DNA of 64,000 nucleotides from Quillaja saponaria (lineage: Eukaryota > Streptophyta > Magnoliopsida > Fabales > Quillajaceae): assembly GCA_029379385.1 (NCBI GenBank), contig CM055608.1, positions 19,094,350-19,158,349 of the forward strand. The letters run 5' to 3'. The notes beneath the pieces were generated by a model. It did not search any database. It had not been told where the DNA came from and worked only from the letters and a program-made list of their open reading frames with translations. The translations under genes and the position numbers were made by a program. This document shows, one piece after another, positions 47,437-59,643 of this stretch (position 1 is its first letter; every line of letters begins with the position of its first letter).

Positions 47437-47615
47437 AAAGGAAAGTTAAATCCCGCCACAATACCGACAAATTTACTGACAAAAGGTTGGTCAAAAAATT
47501 GATGATAAAAAATTTGGTGGGTTTGTCAGTGAGTATGTGGGAAATGCTGTTAATTCCTACAAATTTTGATTTGTGGGAAAATAGTTTGTGGAAAAATATC
47601 AATTTTCTTGTAGTA
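47437..47615. repeat. CACTA-like right subterminal repeats and terminus
   Basis: It contains gtttgtcagtgag, tttgtgggaaaa and related motifs and ends ttttcttgtagta at 47603-47615. It continues the repeat block at 44200-44361 that the solo LTR split. Confidence 0.55.
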
Positions 47616-50600
47616 GTATTATTGAATTAAATAAACTTTTTATTGGAAGAGAAACATACGAAAGTGCCATAAAACTATAGTGGGAAAGTAAATCTATCTA
47701 CTGTATTGAAATGCAAGAAAGCTAATAATGAAAATACAAATGACAACAAACATAAGAGAACTAAAGGCAATTTTGTATTTCCTATGAAAATATTTGTGTG
47801 TTTTCAAGATTTGTTGCAATCGGTTTTATAGGCAACTTTGATCTAGACAGATATCTCTTTGGAACCATTGACAATGCTCCACTAATTTGGTTAATGTCCC
47901 TAACTTAAACGCTTGGCAATGGTTTAATCTCCTTAATGACCTACGTTCTCGCTATGTGTCCATCATGAGTGATGTTCACATTACTAAAAGACTTCGGCCT
48001 ACTTATTCAACCAACAAACCAAATAACTACTAACGAATCCCAGTTATGCGTCCATTCCCTATACTGCCATCTCAACTTGTGAATTTGATCGAGCACTTAG
48101 TTTCTGTTTGGTTAGTTTAGGGTATTAAACAACTCAACCAATAATTTTAACACTTAGGAGACTATTTACAAAATGAGCTTCAAATAGAACAACTACGTAT
48201 TCATAGATAAAAGGAGACATTCCACATTAAGTAATAAATTGTGGTAAAATGCAATTGATCATACTATGCTGACTGTGCTGATGACAAAAGGCTAATCAAC
48301 TGTTTCCTTTATCTGCCACATGTAGTTCACATGATCACCATCTAATCACCGAGATGGGTCTTCTTAGTGGCTCCCGCACAGACCCACAGGTGACTCACAA
48401 TTTGCTGACTTAGCTGTTGTTTTGGTTCGCAGTTCAGAATGGCGGTCTCTGTGATTGTGACTTACCTTTGTCCCTAATTCTCCAAGTCCCCCAAAGTGGA
48501 AACTCGCCTCGTTTTATAGCTGCACGTTGTTTGGCTAAAAATGAAGATGCCTTACCATCCAAGTTCAGCTAAGGTTTTGACAGATATGGGGAAGCTTGTC
48601 TCACCTTGAAATTATAGATACGACGACTACGACTAACTCTGCCCATAAGAATAATCTAGTTCCTTCAAAATAAAAGAAGTCGAATGATCTAGTTCCTTCA
48701 AAAATAAATGAGTTCTCTGCACACTTGTAACTACTTTATTAATTAGTTGTTCACCTTAATAATAATACCAAAGGATAGAGACAACAATAACCAGACATGA
48801 CTGATTATCAAATCTCTTGACTACAATATGGCAATCCTAATCTCAATAATTTGATTTACGTTTGCTTATGCCTGTGGGTCTTGGCGTTTCTTTCTGTTTG
48901 CAAATTTGCAATTTACAATGGCCCTTCTCCAAATGTGGCAACTCCTTCGTTGTTTCTACATGTTATTTAGCTAAAAATGAAGATGCCCGGCCCATTTGTA
49001 GATGTTTTGACAAATTAGAACAAGCTTATTCCTGTATAATTAAATTAATGAGTTACTACGTCACCAACTGACAAACAAATGAAGCCGAATAACACTAGTT
49101 CCATTGACGTAGATAACTTTCCTTCAACCAATCAAACCTCTAGGATATGACTAAACAACCTCCCCAGATTGCAGGAAATCATACTTAGGCCCATAATAAT
49201 TATACTTAATTATGTCTGCTTAGGCAACAGTTATCCAGACTTGCTATACTACATTCATGGGCAATGTATGGTACAAGTGGCAATTACCCTTGAGAGAATA
49301 GATAGGATTGTACAATGGGAATGGTTGGAAGTAGAACTGAAATTGTGGTATGCTAGATCTAGAGCTCAAATGTGCAATAAGTGTCTAAAACTCATTGCAT
49401 GATTAACACGAATCTTATTCAATTGCTATAGAAACACAAGCTAGAGTAGATTTCTGGTTGCCACTCTAGTGGTTAGTTAGACTAATTTATCAGAACAATA
49501 TTATCTTTACTTCATAATACATAAAATATGCACAACTGCACTCTTCCTTATGGTCATCCAACACTCTTTATCTTCGAATCAACAGTTGAGCTTATGGACA
49601 TGCTCCCTCAAATTATATAACCCGACCAGCTTTCACAATAATTGAGCATACCACCGTTCCTATCAACTCGCTGTCAACTTCCGTTGTTTGTTGTTGTAAA
49701 CTCCCATGCTAATATTTCAGTAACACCAACGTAATATTTGACGTTTCCCAATTAAAATTGATACATGGCATGAAGGTAGGCAGGAATGCAAGATTACTTG
49801 GCCATTCACGCCAAGACCATACCTGCAAGAAGAAACTGGACTCGGTGTAAAATGAAGACATAAAATACAGGTGAAGTAGCTTTGATGAGATTACAAAGTT
49901 GGAAGAAAATAACTTATTAATTCCAGTAAGTTTCAAGTAGTCATATCAAAGTGATTCGTGTGTCTGATCAGTCGTCCTTTTCTAAGTTCTGGCCGGGTCC
50001 CAAGTGATCATCTGTGCTGAAAGGGAAAAGAGAAAAGAAAGAAGCTATCTTATATTAAAATGACTAATTGCCATTCTAACATGACTGGCAGCGTTTTCAA
50101 TAAAATTTTGCAGTTTTAACCTGTAAAACAGCAGAAATATCCTATCCTATCATATTTCCTATTATAATATAATTCTCAGTAGTTAAGCTTTTAGCAAGTG
50201 GTTTAACTTCTTGAGGTTCAAATGGCAGTCTGTCAATTGGAACTACTAGGAAAATGAACATTATAAGCGTACACTTACAGAATGTCCACAGCGATATTTG
50301 CATATGATTTCGTTTATACTTAAAGATAAAGGACAACTACATTTGTAATTCCAACGCGTATGCGACAGAAAGTATATACATACATGCATTGAGTGAGGCA
50401 TCTTCAGTTTTAGCTAAACAACATGCATGGAAGATTAAGGGGACAAAGCCAAGTCAGAGAGCCAATATAAATTGCAACCAAAATAAACACCGAGTCCGCA
50501 AAGTCATGGGTCAATGGGGTCTGTCGGAGAGTAGAGCCACTAGCTAAGAATATAGAAAACGTGCGTGCGTGTGTCTGTATATGTATGTGTGTGTACCCAT

Positions 50601-51120
50601 TCGATGCAATCAGTTAAAGATGATCTGATTCTGATCATCTTGACATCTACTCTATAATTTTATGCAGAATTTTAGTATACACAGCCTTGTTATTTCATGC
50701 ATGTGTCCATTCACAACTGAATATGTTTTAGTATCTTAATATATTAATATAAACTGGAAAAATGCAGGGGTGACATGAACGAAAGTTGTGCAGTTTAAAT
50801 ACTAGAGCACATATAAAAATGATTTTTTAATTAAATCCTTCTGTAACCCACTCCACGCAAATGTCATACTACACACACAAAATATATATATAAACAGGAA
50901 CTTTCTGGTGTACAAATCTTTCACAATTTGCCTCCGGATGATGTGATTGTGAAAGGAATATCCAACCACAGTCTTGTATCTATCTATACGTTTTTCTCGT
51001 CTGACAACCATCTTAACCCCTGCTGGTCACCACCTACTTCCAACTGATTCAGCCTTCATAATGAAAAGATCCTCAGTCTATTGCACTTTATTAGTCATAA
51101 CCTCCTCATTTTAGAGTTTT
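47616..51120. other. Gene-poor upstream region of LAZY1
   Basis: No gene was recognised. About 48420-48660 and 48862-49100 are diverged copies of one another (both contain gctaaaaatgaagatgcc), and the second keeps a 69-codon frame (48862-49071) with NSFVVSTCYLAKNEDARP, which faintly recalls the end of a plant LINE-type RNase H domain. A GT/GC-rich alternating stretch lies at 50562-50595. LAZY1 promoter elements probably lie in the last kilobase, but none beyond the TATA box could be named. Confidence 0.5.
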
Positions 51121-51131
51121 TATATATATAG
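51121..51131 (+). promoter_or_regulatory. LAZY1 TATA box
   Basis: tatatatatag lies 59 bases upstream of the LAZY1 start codon, a spacing that leaves a short 5' leader of about 30 bases. Assignment is by position and sequence. Confidence 0.55.
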
Positions 51132-51189
51132 AAAACTGCCTCCTAAGAAAAGCTTAGTGATCCAACATCAAACCTAAAAAGAGATCCAA

Positions 51190-53753
51190 ATGAAGGTAAG
51201 TTCAAACTCTTAATTCTTAATGCAACAAGTTTCCAATCCTTAAATTTCAACTCTTACTTTCCTTGTTGCAGCTATTCGAGTGGGTGCACCGAAAATTTCG
51301 GCAAAACAGTCTCGAACCCTTCAAGGGTTTCACATTCGGTATTCAACTGTTCTCATTATCATCTTATCTTTTCTTTTTCAAGATCTGATTTGTTTGGAGG
51401 AGGCTTGGCATTGTGAATAAATATGACTCAGCTTACTTTACTGATAGAAAATATTCCAGGACTTTGAACAAAGTAAAAATTAGATTATAGAAAGATAAGG
51501 AGTTTTCAGCCACTTATGACCATGATTAATTGTGTCTAAACCACACCAATAAGGTCGATTAGAACCAGTAACTTATTGCCCACATAGACCTGCAATAATT
51601 TCACTCTCCGGACCACCTTGTAGTAATTATGTCACCCCTAAGAACCATAAAACCTTCCACACTAATATCATACTCATTAAATTTGTACTGCTACTAGAAT
51701 GAGTTCCACATTCCTATTTCCAGAAAAGAGTAGTGCAAAGTAAAACAAGTCCAGCCCGTTCACAGGTCTTTTCTAGTAATCTTCACCAACATGCTAATCT
51801 TTGAAATCAAATTTCAGGAAACACTTGCATCTGCCTTTCAGTACAACTAGCAACTGAACACCAACACTCCCATGGAAAGCCGAGCTTGAGCTCAGGAAAC
51901 ATATGTAATCTAAAGCAACATCAACAGGAAAGTGACAAGTCTTATTCAGAATTTGAAGAGAAGGGAGAGGAAATCAACTCCCAAGAAGAAGCATCAGCTG
52001 TTATTTCTGAGCTCTTTCATGGCTTTCTCACCATTGGAACTCTTGGTGGAGAAATAATCAACGATGAGCCTGCAACACCAACATTTGCCATACCGTCGAA
52101 AATGATAACCAAGCAACAAGCAGAGTTCACAGAGAATGATCTTAAGCTCATCAATTATGAGCTAGAAAAGTTTGTTGAGGCTGAAAATAAAGACGGGTAC
52201 TATGAATCATCAGGAAGAAATAGTCATGCTAGCACTATCACTCTTAGTGGCAAGGAAATGGATGAGGCTGAAGATGAATATATTGGCAATACAGCTGTAT
52301 TTCCACTCCAAGGATACCTATTAGGGTCTTCCGTGGAACTACCAGAGACAAGAATAAAAATAACAAAAGAAAAAGCATCACTTGCAGAACTGTTTCAAAG
52401 GACGGAGATAAATGAAAAATCTATTGAGATAGAAGGGACGGAAGAGAAACAGGTAAACAAAACAAGTAAATCGGCCGTTCATCTTCTGAGAAAGATGTTG
52501 AAAAAGGTCCGTGCTTCTTCGAGGTGCTCTGCCTTTTCCACTGCTGATGACAGAGCTAATTCTGTATCACCTAATAAGAAACTTCATAAGGTTGGTCTCT
52601 CATTACTGGATCTTCTGCACCTTCTTTAACCTGATCCCATAGTTACACATTAGCCTTGGAAGATTACCACTGCATCTTATGGTACATAGTTTGAGTTCAC
52701 TCTTTGATAATTGCCAGACACAGAGAAAGAAGTGAATAAGTAGTAGATTGTGTGAATCAGCTGATTTTCAACCAGTTAACATAGAAATCTCAATAATGTC
52801 AAATCCACTAGTTGTCTAATGTTTCAAGAATGTACAAAAGGAACAGACATTGTGGACAGTTTAAACAAGATCACTATTTAAGATAGCTGAGAAAGTCCAG
52901 ATAGAAACTAACCAAGCTATATGTAGATCAGACACATTTTAGATTAGAAGGTACTATGCTTGAAAAGGAAATATTGCAGATCTCTCCCCTTCAGTAACTT
53001 GCAACTGAAAACCTTTCACTTCAAACTATCGCAATGCTAACCAGCCTAACCCTCAACCGAATTACAAACTAATATATGACAGCTGGTGCTTTCAATATCA
53101 CTAGTGGAACAAATGATAGTCTATGAAAGTATTTATTTAGTTTATTAGTATGTCATATGCAGGTCCTACGGATGATCCATAGGAAAATCTATCCAGAAAG
53201 CTCTATAATTGCAAGGGGATGTATTAAGTCCCATAAAGATGAAATGAAGACTGTCTCCTATGATGGTTGCCACGTATATGACAGTGGAGATCTCATGCAC
53301 CCAGATGAAAGCAGCAGAAAGTTTTATCCAGGGTCCATGACAAAAAAGTGGAACAAATGTCATAAGACCAACTTGAACACACCCCAGCTCGGATTGAGTA
53401 GCAGTAGCTCAAGTGGAAATAAGGGGCAGTGGATTAAAACAGACGCAGACTGTAAGTAACACTTATATGCAATGGCCTTAAATAAGACTTGAGAAAATTC
53501 AACCAATCTCACCATTTATTGAAGATTACATAAAAACTATAACTAAATTATTATTCATTTTTATTATCAAGTTTTTACTATGATGCCATGTTGATCCTGG
53601 AATTATTTCAGAGGGAAAATCAGGTTGGTTAGTAGATGGCATAATTGCTAGCTACATCAGGTGCCATTTTCTACAATTAATTCCCTCTCCCCTCTAGGAA
53701 TATACAGCACCCCTTGCCCCAAGATCCCCAAGTAATAAAAAAAGAAAAAAAAG

Positions 53754-53798
<45 letters not shown>

Positions 53799-54122
53799 TT
53801 GTTTCAATACTATCAGGGTTCTCCACTATTCTCAAAATATTCCTCAAGTTCAATTAACATCTCAGAAACAAATAAATACATGAAAAAGGAACGCTATGTT
53901 GTAAACATAGTAGTAATATGCATGCAAACTTTCGATATCATTGAAGACAAACCAAACCAACCATCAAACTAAATCATTATAGGTTTTTCCAGTTTCCAGA
54001 TGTGCTAAGTGTATTATAGATCATCAGTTCATAATTGTCTATTTACAATATGGTGATTTTTTAACAGATGTTTTGACCCACTTATAATTGTCGGAATCGC
54101 AGACTTGGTGTTGGAGCTGTAG
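51190..54122 (+). CDS. LAZY1: LAZY1 (IGT family), five exons, 384 residues
   Basis: LAZY1 proteins act in gravity signalling and set shoot and branch angle, linking gravity sensing to polar auxin flow; they are found at the plasma membrane and nucleus. Coding exons are 51190-51195, 51272-51338, 51818-52590, 53163-53451 and 54103-54122, all with GT/AG borders and total 1155 nt, in phase. The first exon codes only MK, as is usual in this family. Conserved regions seen: N-terminal LFEWVHRKFRQNS (residues 3-15), the family motif GFLTIGT (93-99), STITLSGKEMDE, PLQGYLLGSSVELPET, SLAELFQRT, a basic RKMLKKVRASSR (249-260), MIHRKIYPESS, and the C-terminal KTDADYLVLEL that separates LAZY1 from TAC1. 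No stop or frame break was found. The length fits the family. Intron 4 holds a GA microsatellite at 53757-53794. Confidence 0.95.
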
Positions 54123-57100
54123 CAACTGGCAACAGAAACCTCAAGAAGTGGCAATAAATTGGTATCCTATATGACAGAGTGCTGTCAAATTAGTATCAGG
54201 CATTGTCATGCTTTGCAATTATTAAAGAATGATAATTAAGTGATAATGAATTCAAAGTACGATATTACATATTGTATCTACTACAGAGTGATAATAAAGC
54301 TGTCAGTCCATGACTTAGTTTCATGTAAGCTTTCTCAAAAGTAATCCTGAATTTGATGAGTTTTGCAAGTTTCATTTTCATTAGATAAAAACATTCATGG
54401 TTTCACAAGACTCAAATAAAATTAATCTTAATTATGTGGTATCTTGACTGAGACAGATAAAACGTCCAGGAAGAGGTAGGATAAAAGACCCAGGAAATAT
54501 TGTATTATGGTTCAATTTTCGACTTGTGACTACAACTGTTGATGCTTAAATAGATCAGAAATCATTACTTTAAGGTTTTGGAGGATGCTGTCTGATGGTA
54601 AGTTTTATCTTGGTTTCTTTTATATTTAGAATTAGATTTTTTAATAATCTTCTTACTGATGGATATGCGCTGTATTTAGGACCTGGATTTCATTATGGAT
54701 ATTATTTTATTGCGGTTCAGTAACTTCCATCTTCGGAGTCCAAGTCCTTGTAGCATCAGGCATTCAGGCTTACCAATACTCAATATTATATTTCCATCTA
54801 CTCAAAATAAGGAAAAACACGTTTGCGAGAGCTGCATAAGCTTTGAGGCTCTTTCCACTATTTTGGTGTTGTACAAGGAAATCTCCTTCTCTTCCTCCCT
54901 TTTCTTAAACAAGTCTTCTTCTTACATGGTTTTCTGCAATTTTTTACAATTTTAAAACTTGCCTACACTTGTTCTGATTATCAGAAACCATCAATATCGT
55001 TAATTTCAAAACCGTGACAAACTTGCCCTTGAATTTGCCACCGTGACAATCTTTCCCTTGAATTCACCTCAAACTGGTTCAGACCTACAAGTTACCTTCT
55101 CCAGATAGTATCTACAGCCCTGATGTTGCCTAAACCCACCCCAGTTGACTATAGTAACTGGTAGGGCATAGAGATGAGGTCAGCCAACCAACCAATAATC
55201 CTAATCCTGCCCCCAAAGTTTTAATGTTCTTTTTTGCCAATAAATTCCCTGCAACCCAACAGTGACAAAAACAACAATTGTTCTTGTATAAGCAATCTTA
55301 AATCATGCCTCAACATGAATTGTTTCTTCTATCTTGATGATGATGTCCTTTTTCACTACTTCCGAGTAATCGCATTTGAAAATAAATTCGCAACATAGCA
55401 TATTTCCATGAGCACAACCTTGCAGAGACAATAAACATTATTTACCAGGAGATTTTGGCAGGATTTTATGTAATTTGGACCATATCAGAATCTTATTAGA
55501 CATTGACACCCATGTTACTCAAATACAACAAGGTGCCTTAGTTCAAATGCATCGGCTCTTAATTACTCCGAAACATCAATAACTATCTTCGCATTAGTTT
55601 GTAATGTTATATTAGAGACCAGAGATAGCCAAGTCAACTTATAATGGAATGGGAGAGGGGTAACAGATTGTGTAAGGCCTACCCCTGACATAACCAATTG
55701 TTCAAATGATCTTCCCAGTTCCCACTGGACCAAACAAAACATTTTAGTGGTGAGTGAAGGCATTAGGAAAATTGTCATGTACTACACCTTTGAAAGGGTT
55801 AGAAAGGTAAATAGGAACTAATATTCTTATGGTCATTTATAGTACATAGCTCAGTTGCTAAAAGAGGCTAACCACTACAAATCCCAAGTCGCCACTTTTG
55901 TGGAAGTCATTTTGATGCACATGATGTTCAGGTCAAACTTCAAATTTTCTAGTGAAAATCTACACCTGTACATATAATACACACAAACAGCTAGTAGCTT
56001 CAGGGTTAAACCTCACAGTTCATGAGCTAGTATTGACTCATCTTCGAGAATGCCACCCATTTTCATCCTTCAAGATCAATCCACTAGATTGCTCACTCTC
56101 TGAAATGCACACCAGAAGTGCATAAGTGCAACAGCATGTGTGCAAATTTTTGTGCGATAAAACTAGAGAAGCAACCTCATCAATAGATGAAAATGATTGC
56201 CTTCATATTTCACCAAATGTTAATCAAATTGAACTAAGGATTGACATAAACATCTCAAGGTTATGAGACATTCATCAGTGTGAACAGAGTCTAAATTGCC
56301 TCCAAGGACTGATGGCTTCTACTAAACTAATATCCTAATCACTCCACACTTCCAGTCAAAATACCTCCAAACTTCTTTAAATTATATAGTTTGCCAATAC
56401 TAGTTAACTGTCTCGAATTGATGTATCCACAAAATGCAATTGACGTGTATGATCAAAGGTAGGATGCAAATCTAAAATGCTCATAACATGCATACATAGA
56501 ACAGATATGGAAGTCAAAAGAGAGGCAACCACACAGTTCAAAATAAAGAATCCATTTATTTCTATTACCTATCAATTCTTAACAGACAATCTACTGAGTT
56601 CAGAATACACAGAGGAACTCCGACAAAGCTTTGTAATAAGTATATCCAACTATAAATGCACAGAATTCATGAGCCATTCCCATGACCATTATTACAACGT
56701 GAATAAAAAATTAATCATACTAAATCTTTACTTTTTCTTTATGTTGACGCTCCCCTGATGAAATTTCCAATATCTTTTACCAGAATAGAAGTTATATTTT
56801 TTAGCTAATTAGAAATTAGAACAAGAAATGAATTTGGAAATAGAAACATAATGACAATTGAAAAATGATAACAGTATAACAAATCAGGTAGTTTTTGAAA
56901 TTTCAAACTTAAATTGAGGAAATACCAGATATCATGGCTGACAACTAGTACAGTTAATTCCTTTCTTAGATGCTTCAAAAGCATTACAAAATGTTCCTGT
57001 GGTTCCCAATCAATATGATATAAGGAAAATGAAGTTATTTTGACAAGGAAATATATGCAAAGAAGGAGCTACATATCCATATCCTTAAAAATAGAAATAA

Positions 57101-57385
57101 GCACAATTAGTGATGTATCTACTTTTTTACCGGATTTCTTGCTTTTCTGAATTCTTTAAGCTTGAAAAGAATTATGTGATTCAACAAAATTGTGAAAAGA
57201 TGTTAGATTTTATTTAAGGGTTTCCCAATAACTTGAGTTTTTGTCTAACAAAACAGAGCATGCCTTCTGTACTTTCATCAGCTGCAAAAAATTTAAGGAG
57301 AATTTAAGACAATGAAGAAGTCTTCAAGTATATGCAAGTCAGATATAAGAGAGAGGATTAAAGGGTAATAAATGCGTCTTCATAC
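54123..57385. other. No gene seen downstream of LAZY1
   Basis: Probable LAZY1 3' untranslated sequence, then AT-rich intergenic DNA. Short frames (54695-54955, 55563-55778, 56477-56758) show no recognisable domain. No LTR or terminal repeat border was found. Confidence 0.6.
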
Positions 57386-58390
57386 AAAGATAAGCAAGAG
57401 GCTTATCCAATATCAATAGGTCAGTGATTTGTACCTGAAAAAGTAAGTCCATAAACTTATTAAGGCTTAGTTGACTAGCAGTTAGAGCTTTATAAGCAGA
57501 CATTGTCATCTATTTAAGAGACATTGACTAACAGTTAGAGCTGTATTATCTTACGGCTTACGTCAATGCATAGATCTTACCAATTGAATTGCCAAGCCAA
57601 GATGACGTTTGAATCCACCATTAAGGTAGTTAACATCTCTATCCAAAGATATTCCACTCAATCCTACCAAGAATTATGAATTAAGTAAGAAACAATTTTC
57701 ATTTGCAACAGTAAATAAAATTGACTCATCAAAAAAATAAGAACAAATACCCAATTGATTTCTCTTTGGAACCTTAAAATAAGATGCTTCTTCAATTGGA
57801 GATCAGTTCCCTTCGCCACCCAAATGTAACATCATTGAGCTCTTGCAACATAGACTATTGACAGAATCTCTGCATCATTTAATCAAAACATAAAAGACAT
57901 CAATGATGAAGACCTGTGCAGGTGGGAGCATCCGCATGTGACAAGAAGCTATTAAGATAAGCACCTAGATGACCATATACCAAAAGAAAAAGCATTGCCC
58001 CAAGAGAGAAATGAGTTCCAATCATGAGAAATTCCTATTAATACCTCTCAGGAAATTGGAACACAACACCAACTCTTTCTGGCACCAAGGGCTCAGGAGA
58101 TTGACAGGATTACCATCAGTTCCATACTTCCAAATGCAAATGGACCAAGACAATGGTTTGCTTAGTCCTACAAGAAGCTAATACAAAAGAAAAGGGGGAG
58201 ATACTGATTGCAGCAGGAACTTACGGGATGATGAACATAAGCAGTAAGTAATGTTTTTATATGAAATAAACCAAACACACCCAAACAAGAAAGAAGCATA
58301 ATAGCGTACACCAGCAATAGAGTTGTTTCTCCACTTCCACTCTGTCCAAACATTATGCAAAAGCTTTTGCAATTAAGAAGTTATGTTAAA
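57386..58390 (-). pseudogene. ABC transporter ATPase relic, ABCI11/NAP14-like
   Basis: Five exon-like pieces follow in order on the minus strand: 58312-58390 with KSFCIMFGQSGSGETTLLL; 58045-58177 with LLVGLSKP, KYGTDGNP and (after a one-base frame shift) PERVGVVFQFPER; 57751-57854 with ELNDVTFGWRR and KKHLILRFQREINW separated by a frame shift; 57581-57669 with GISLDRD and NGGFKRHLGLAIQL; 57386-57434 with VQITDLLILDKPLAYL. This is the plan of the plastid ABC ATPase ABCI11/NAP14, thought to act in chloroplast metal homeostasis. Walker A lysine is Glu, the LSGG signature is LNGG and Walker B glutamate is Lys. An acceptor before 57669 is lost. It is a decayed copy with introns kept, so it arose by DNA duplication, not retroposition. 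The first and last exons were not found. Confidence 0.85.
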
Positions 58391-59178
58391 TTGTAAAGGT
58401 TCTTGGTAGAAAGTAGATATTTGTCGTGTAGTTATAGAATTATAGAACAACAGTGAATTTAAGCAAGAAGAGGATCTAGCCTACATCTATGACTATGACT
58501 ACTCGGCTATTTAAGAGGAAGCAGAAATCTAACTGACATCTGTGACTCTAACAAATAACCAAAGACCCACTCGATCCTCTCCTTTTTTAGTTTATTCAGT
58601 TAAACTATGCAAGTGGAAATTTTCCTCACACACACCTTGCTATATTAATTAAATTTTGGTGTGTTCGTATTTAACTCATGAATAAAGTTTAATTAAACAA
58701 AGTCACTTTGACTATGACCAAAAAAAAATCATCCCTTGGCTCAACTGAATTGAAAATTGTGACAATCAATATTAACCTCATACATTTGAATTCACTCTAC
58801 CCTCTAGCATAAACTGAGTGTACTTTTAACAATGCAGATATAAGTGGCATGTAAGCATTTGTATCCATTTTACGTGATTCAGGCTAAAGAACACAATTAA
58901 TCATCCAAAAAATGAGTAAAGCGCTGTTATCATATGGTATGAGTATGACACAGTAACCCTCTAACTATAAATACTTGCCTGGAGTTCGATTTGGGAGTGG
59001 AAGACATGAGTTGTTCAAGCATTCTCCATCATCCCGGTCGATCAAAAACAGATGCAGAGCTTGCCAACTTCGGCGGTTCATCGACCAGAAAAGGTTTGGA
59101 CTTTGTAGCTATTAGAGAAACAAGATAAATATGAAACACGGATTTTTGAGGAGAAAATTTTAATTTTAGAGTCGCAAT
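58391..59178. other. No gene seen
   Basis: AT-rich sequence. A short frame from ATG at 59009 has good composition but no homology I recognise. Possible upstream exons of the ABC ATPase relic were looked for and not found. Confidence 0.5.
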
Positions 59179-59246
59179 GATATTAATGAAAATAAGCTTA
59201 CCCAAAAAAAAAAAAAGAAAAAAAAAAAGATATTAATGAAAATAAG
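59179..59246. mobile_element. Truncated retroposon tail with 18-bp target duplication
   Basis: gatattaatgaaaataag occurs perfectly at 59179-59196 and 59229-59246. Between them are 32 bases, cttaccc followed by an A-rich run interrupted by one G. This is the form left by target-primed reverse transcription of a poly(A) RNA that stopped almost at once (LINE-driven). Confidence 0.65.
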
Positions 59247-59623
59247 GATAAGAATGGAAAGGAAGGATTAGATAGGATTAGTGGTAATTAGAGATAATTT
59301 GGATATTTCCTTGTAAACCTATCTGATCCATATTGTAAATCACCCATTATCAGATCAATAGACGAATTTGTTGGCTCGACGAAAGTTTTACAAGGTATCA
59401 CAACATGTGTCACTATAGTATTGGACTGGTATTTTATAGATATATTTATATATATAGAAGAACTTAAGGTTCCAACGTAATTCATTCTTCCCATTCACTT
59501 TCTCTCTCTACTTGTATATTTTCTTTATCTCTCTACTAACTTAACCAGGTCTACCGGACCACCCGAAGCACCCTTGTAGGTGAATCAAAGAGTAGCGTGG
59601 AGACCATAAAACAAGTTCAAACA
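59247..59623 (+). mobile_element. Tat-like LTR, 3' part
   Basis: The sequence ends acaagttcaaaca, followed by a primer-site-like stretch. Text such as ggaaggattagataggatta near 59263 and gtctaccggaccacccgaag near 59550 has the look of Tat/Retand-lineage LTR R-U5 sequence. The LTR start was not located, so the left limit is arbitrary. Confidence 0.5.
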
Positions 59624-59624
59624 T

Positions 59625-59643
59625 TGGTGCCGTCCATGGAAAC
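59625..59643 (+). other. Primer binding site-like sequence, Tat-like element
   Basis: tggtgccgtccatggaaac resembles the TGGCGCCGTCTGTGGGAA sequence that follows the 5' LTR in many plant Tat-like and derivative elements. Confidence 0.55.

Larger units (their letters stand above)
37239..47615. mobile_element. Possible CACTA-type DNA transposon
   Basis: Both sides carry clustered copies, in both orientations, of a motif close to tttgtgggtaa (37239-37446 at the left, 44260-44345 and 47500-47592 at the right). Such subterminal repeat blocks are typical of CACTA/En-Spm. At the right end the opposite strand starts actacaagaaaattgatat, one base off the CACTACAAGAAAA terminus common in plant CACTA elements. 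The left terminus was not found. No transposase domain was recognised inside. Without the solo LTR at 44362-47436 the element would be about 7.3 kb. Confidence 0.5.

Noticed and set aside
51190..54122. Assignment of the IGT gene to TAC1 rather than LAZY1
   Set aside because: The C-terminal DADYLVLEL block and the STITLSGK and LQGYLFG-type blocks fit LAZY1; TAC1 lacks this C-terminal motif.
59009..59140. Short frame MSCSSILHHPGRS... as a gene start
   Set aside because: It has a start codon and fair composition but no homology, splice continuity or conserved motif.
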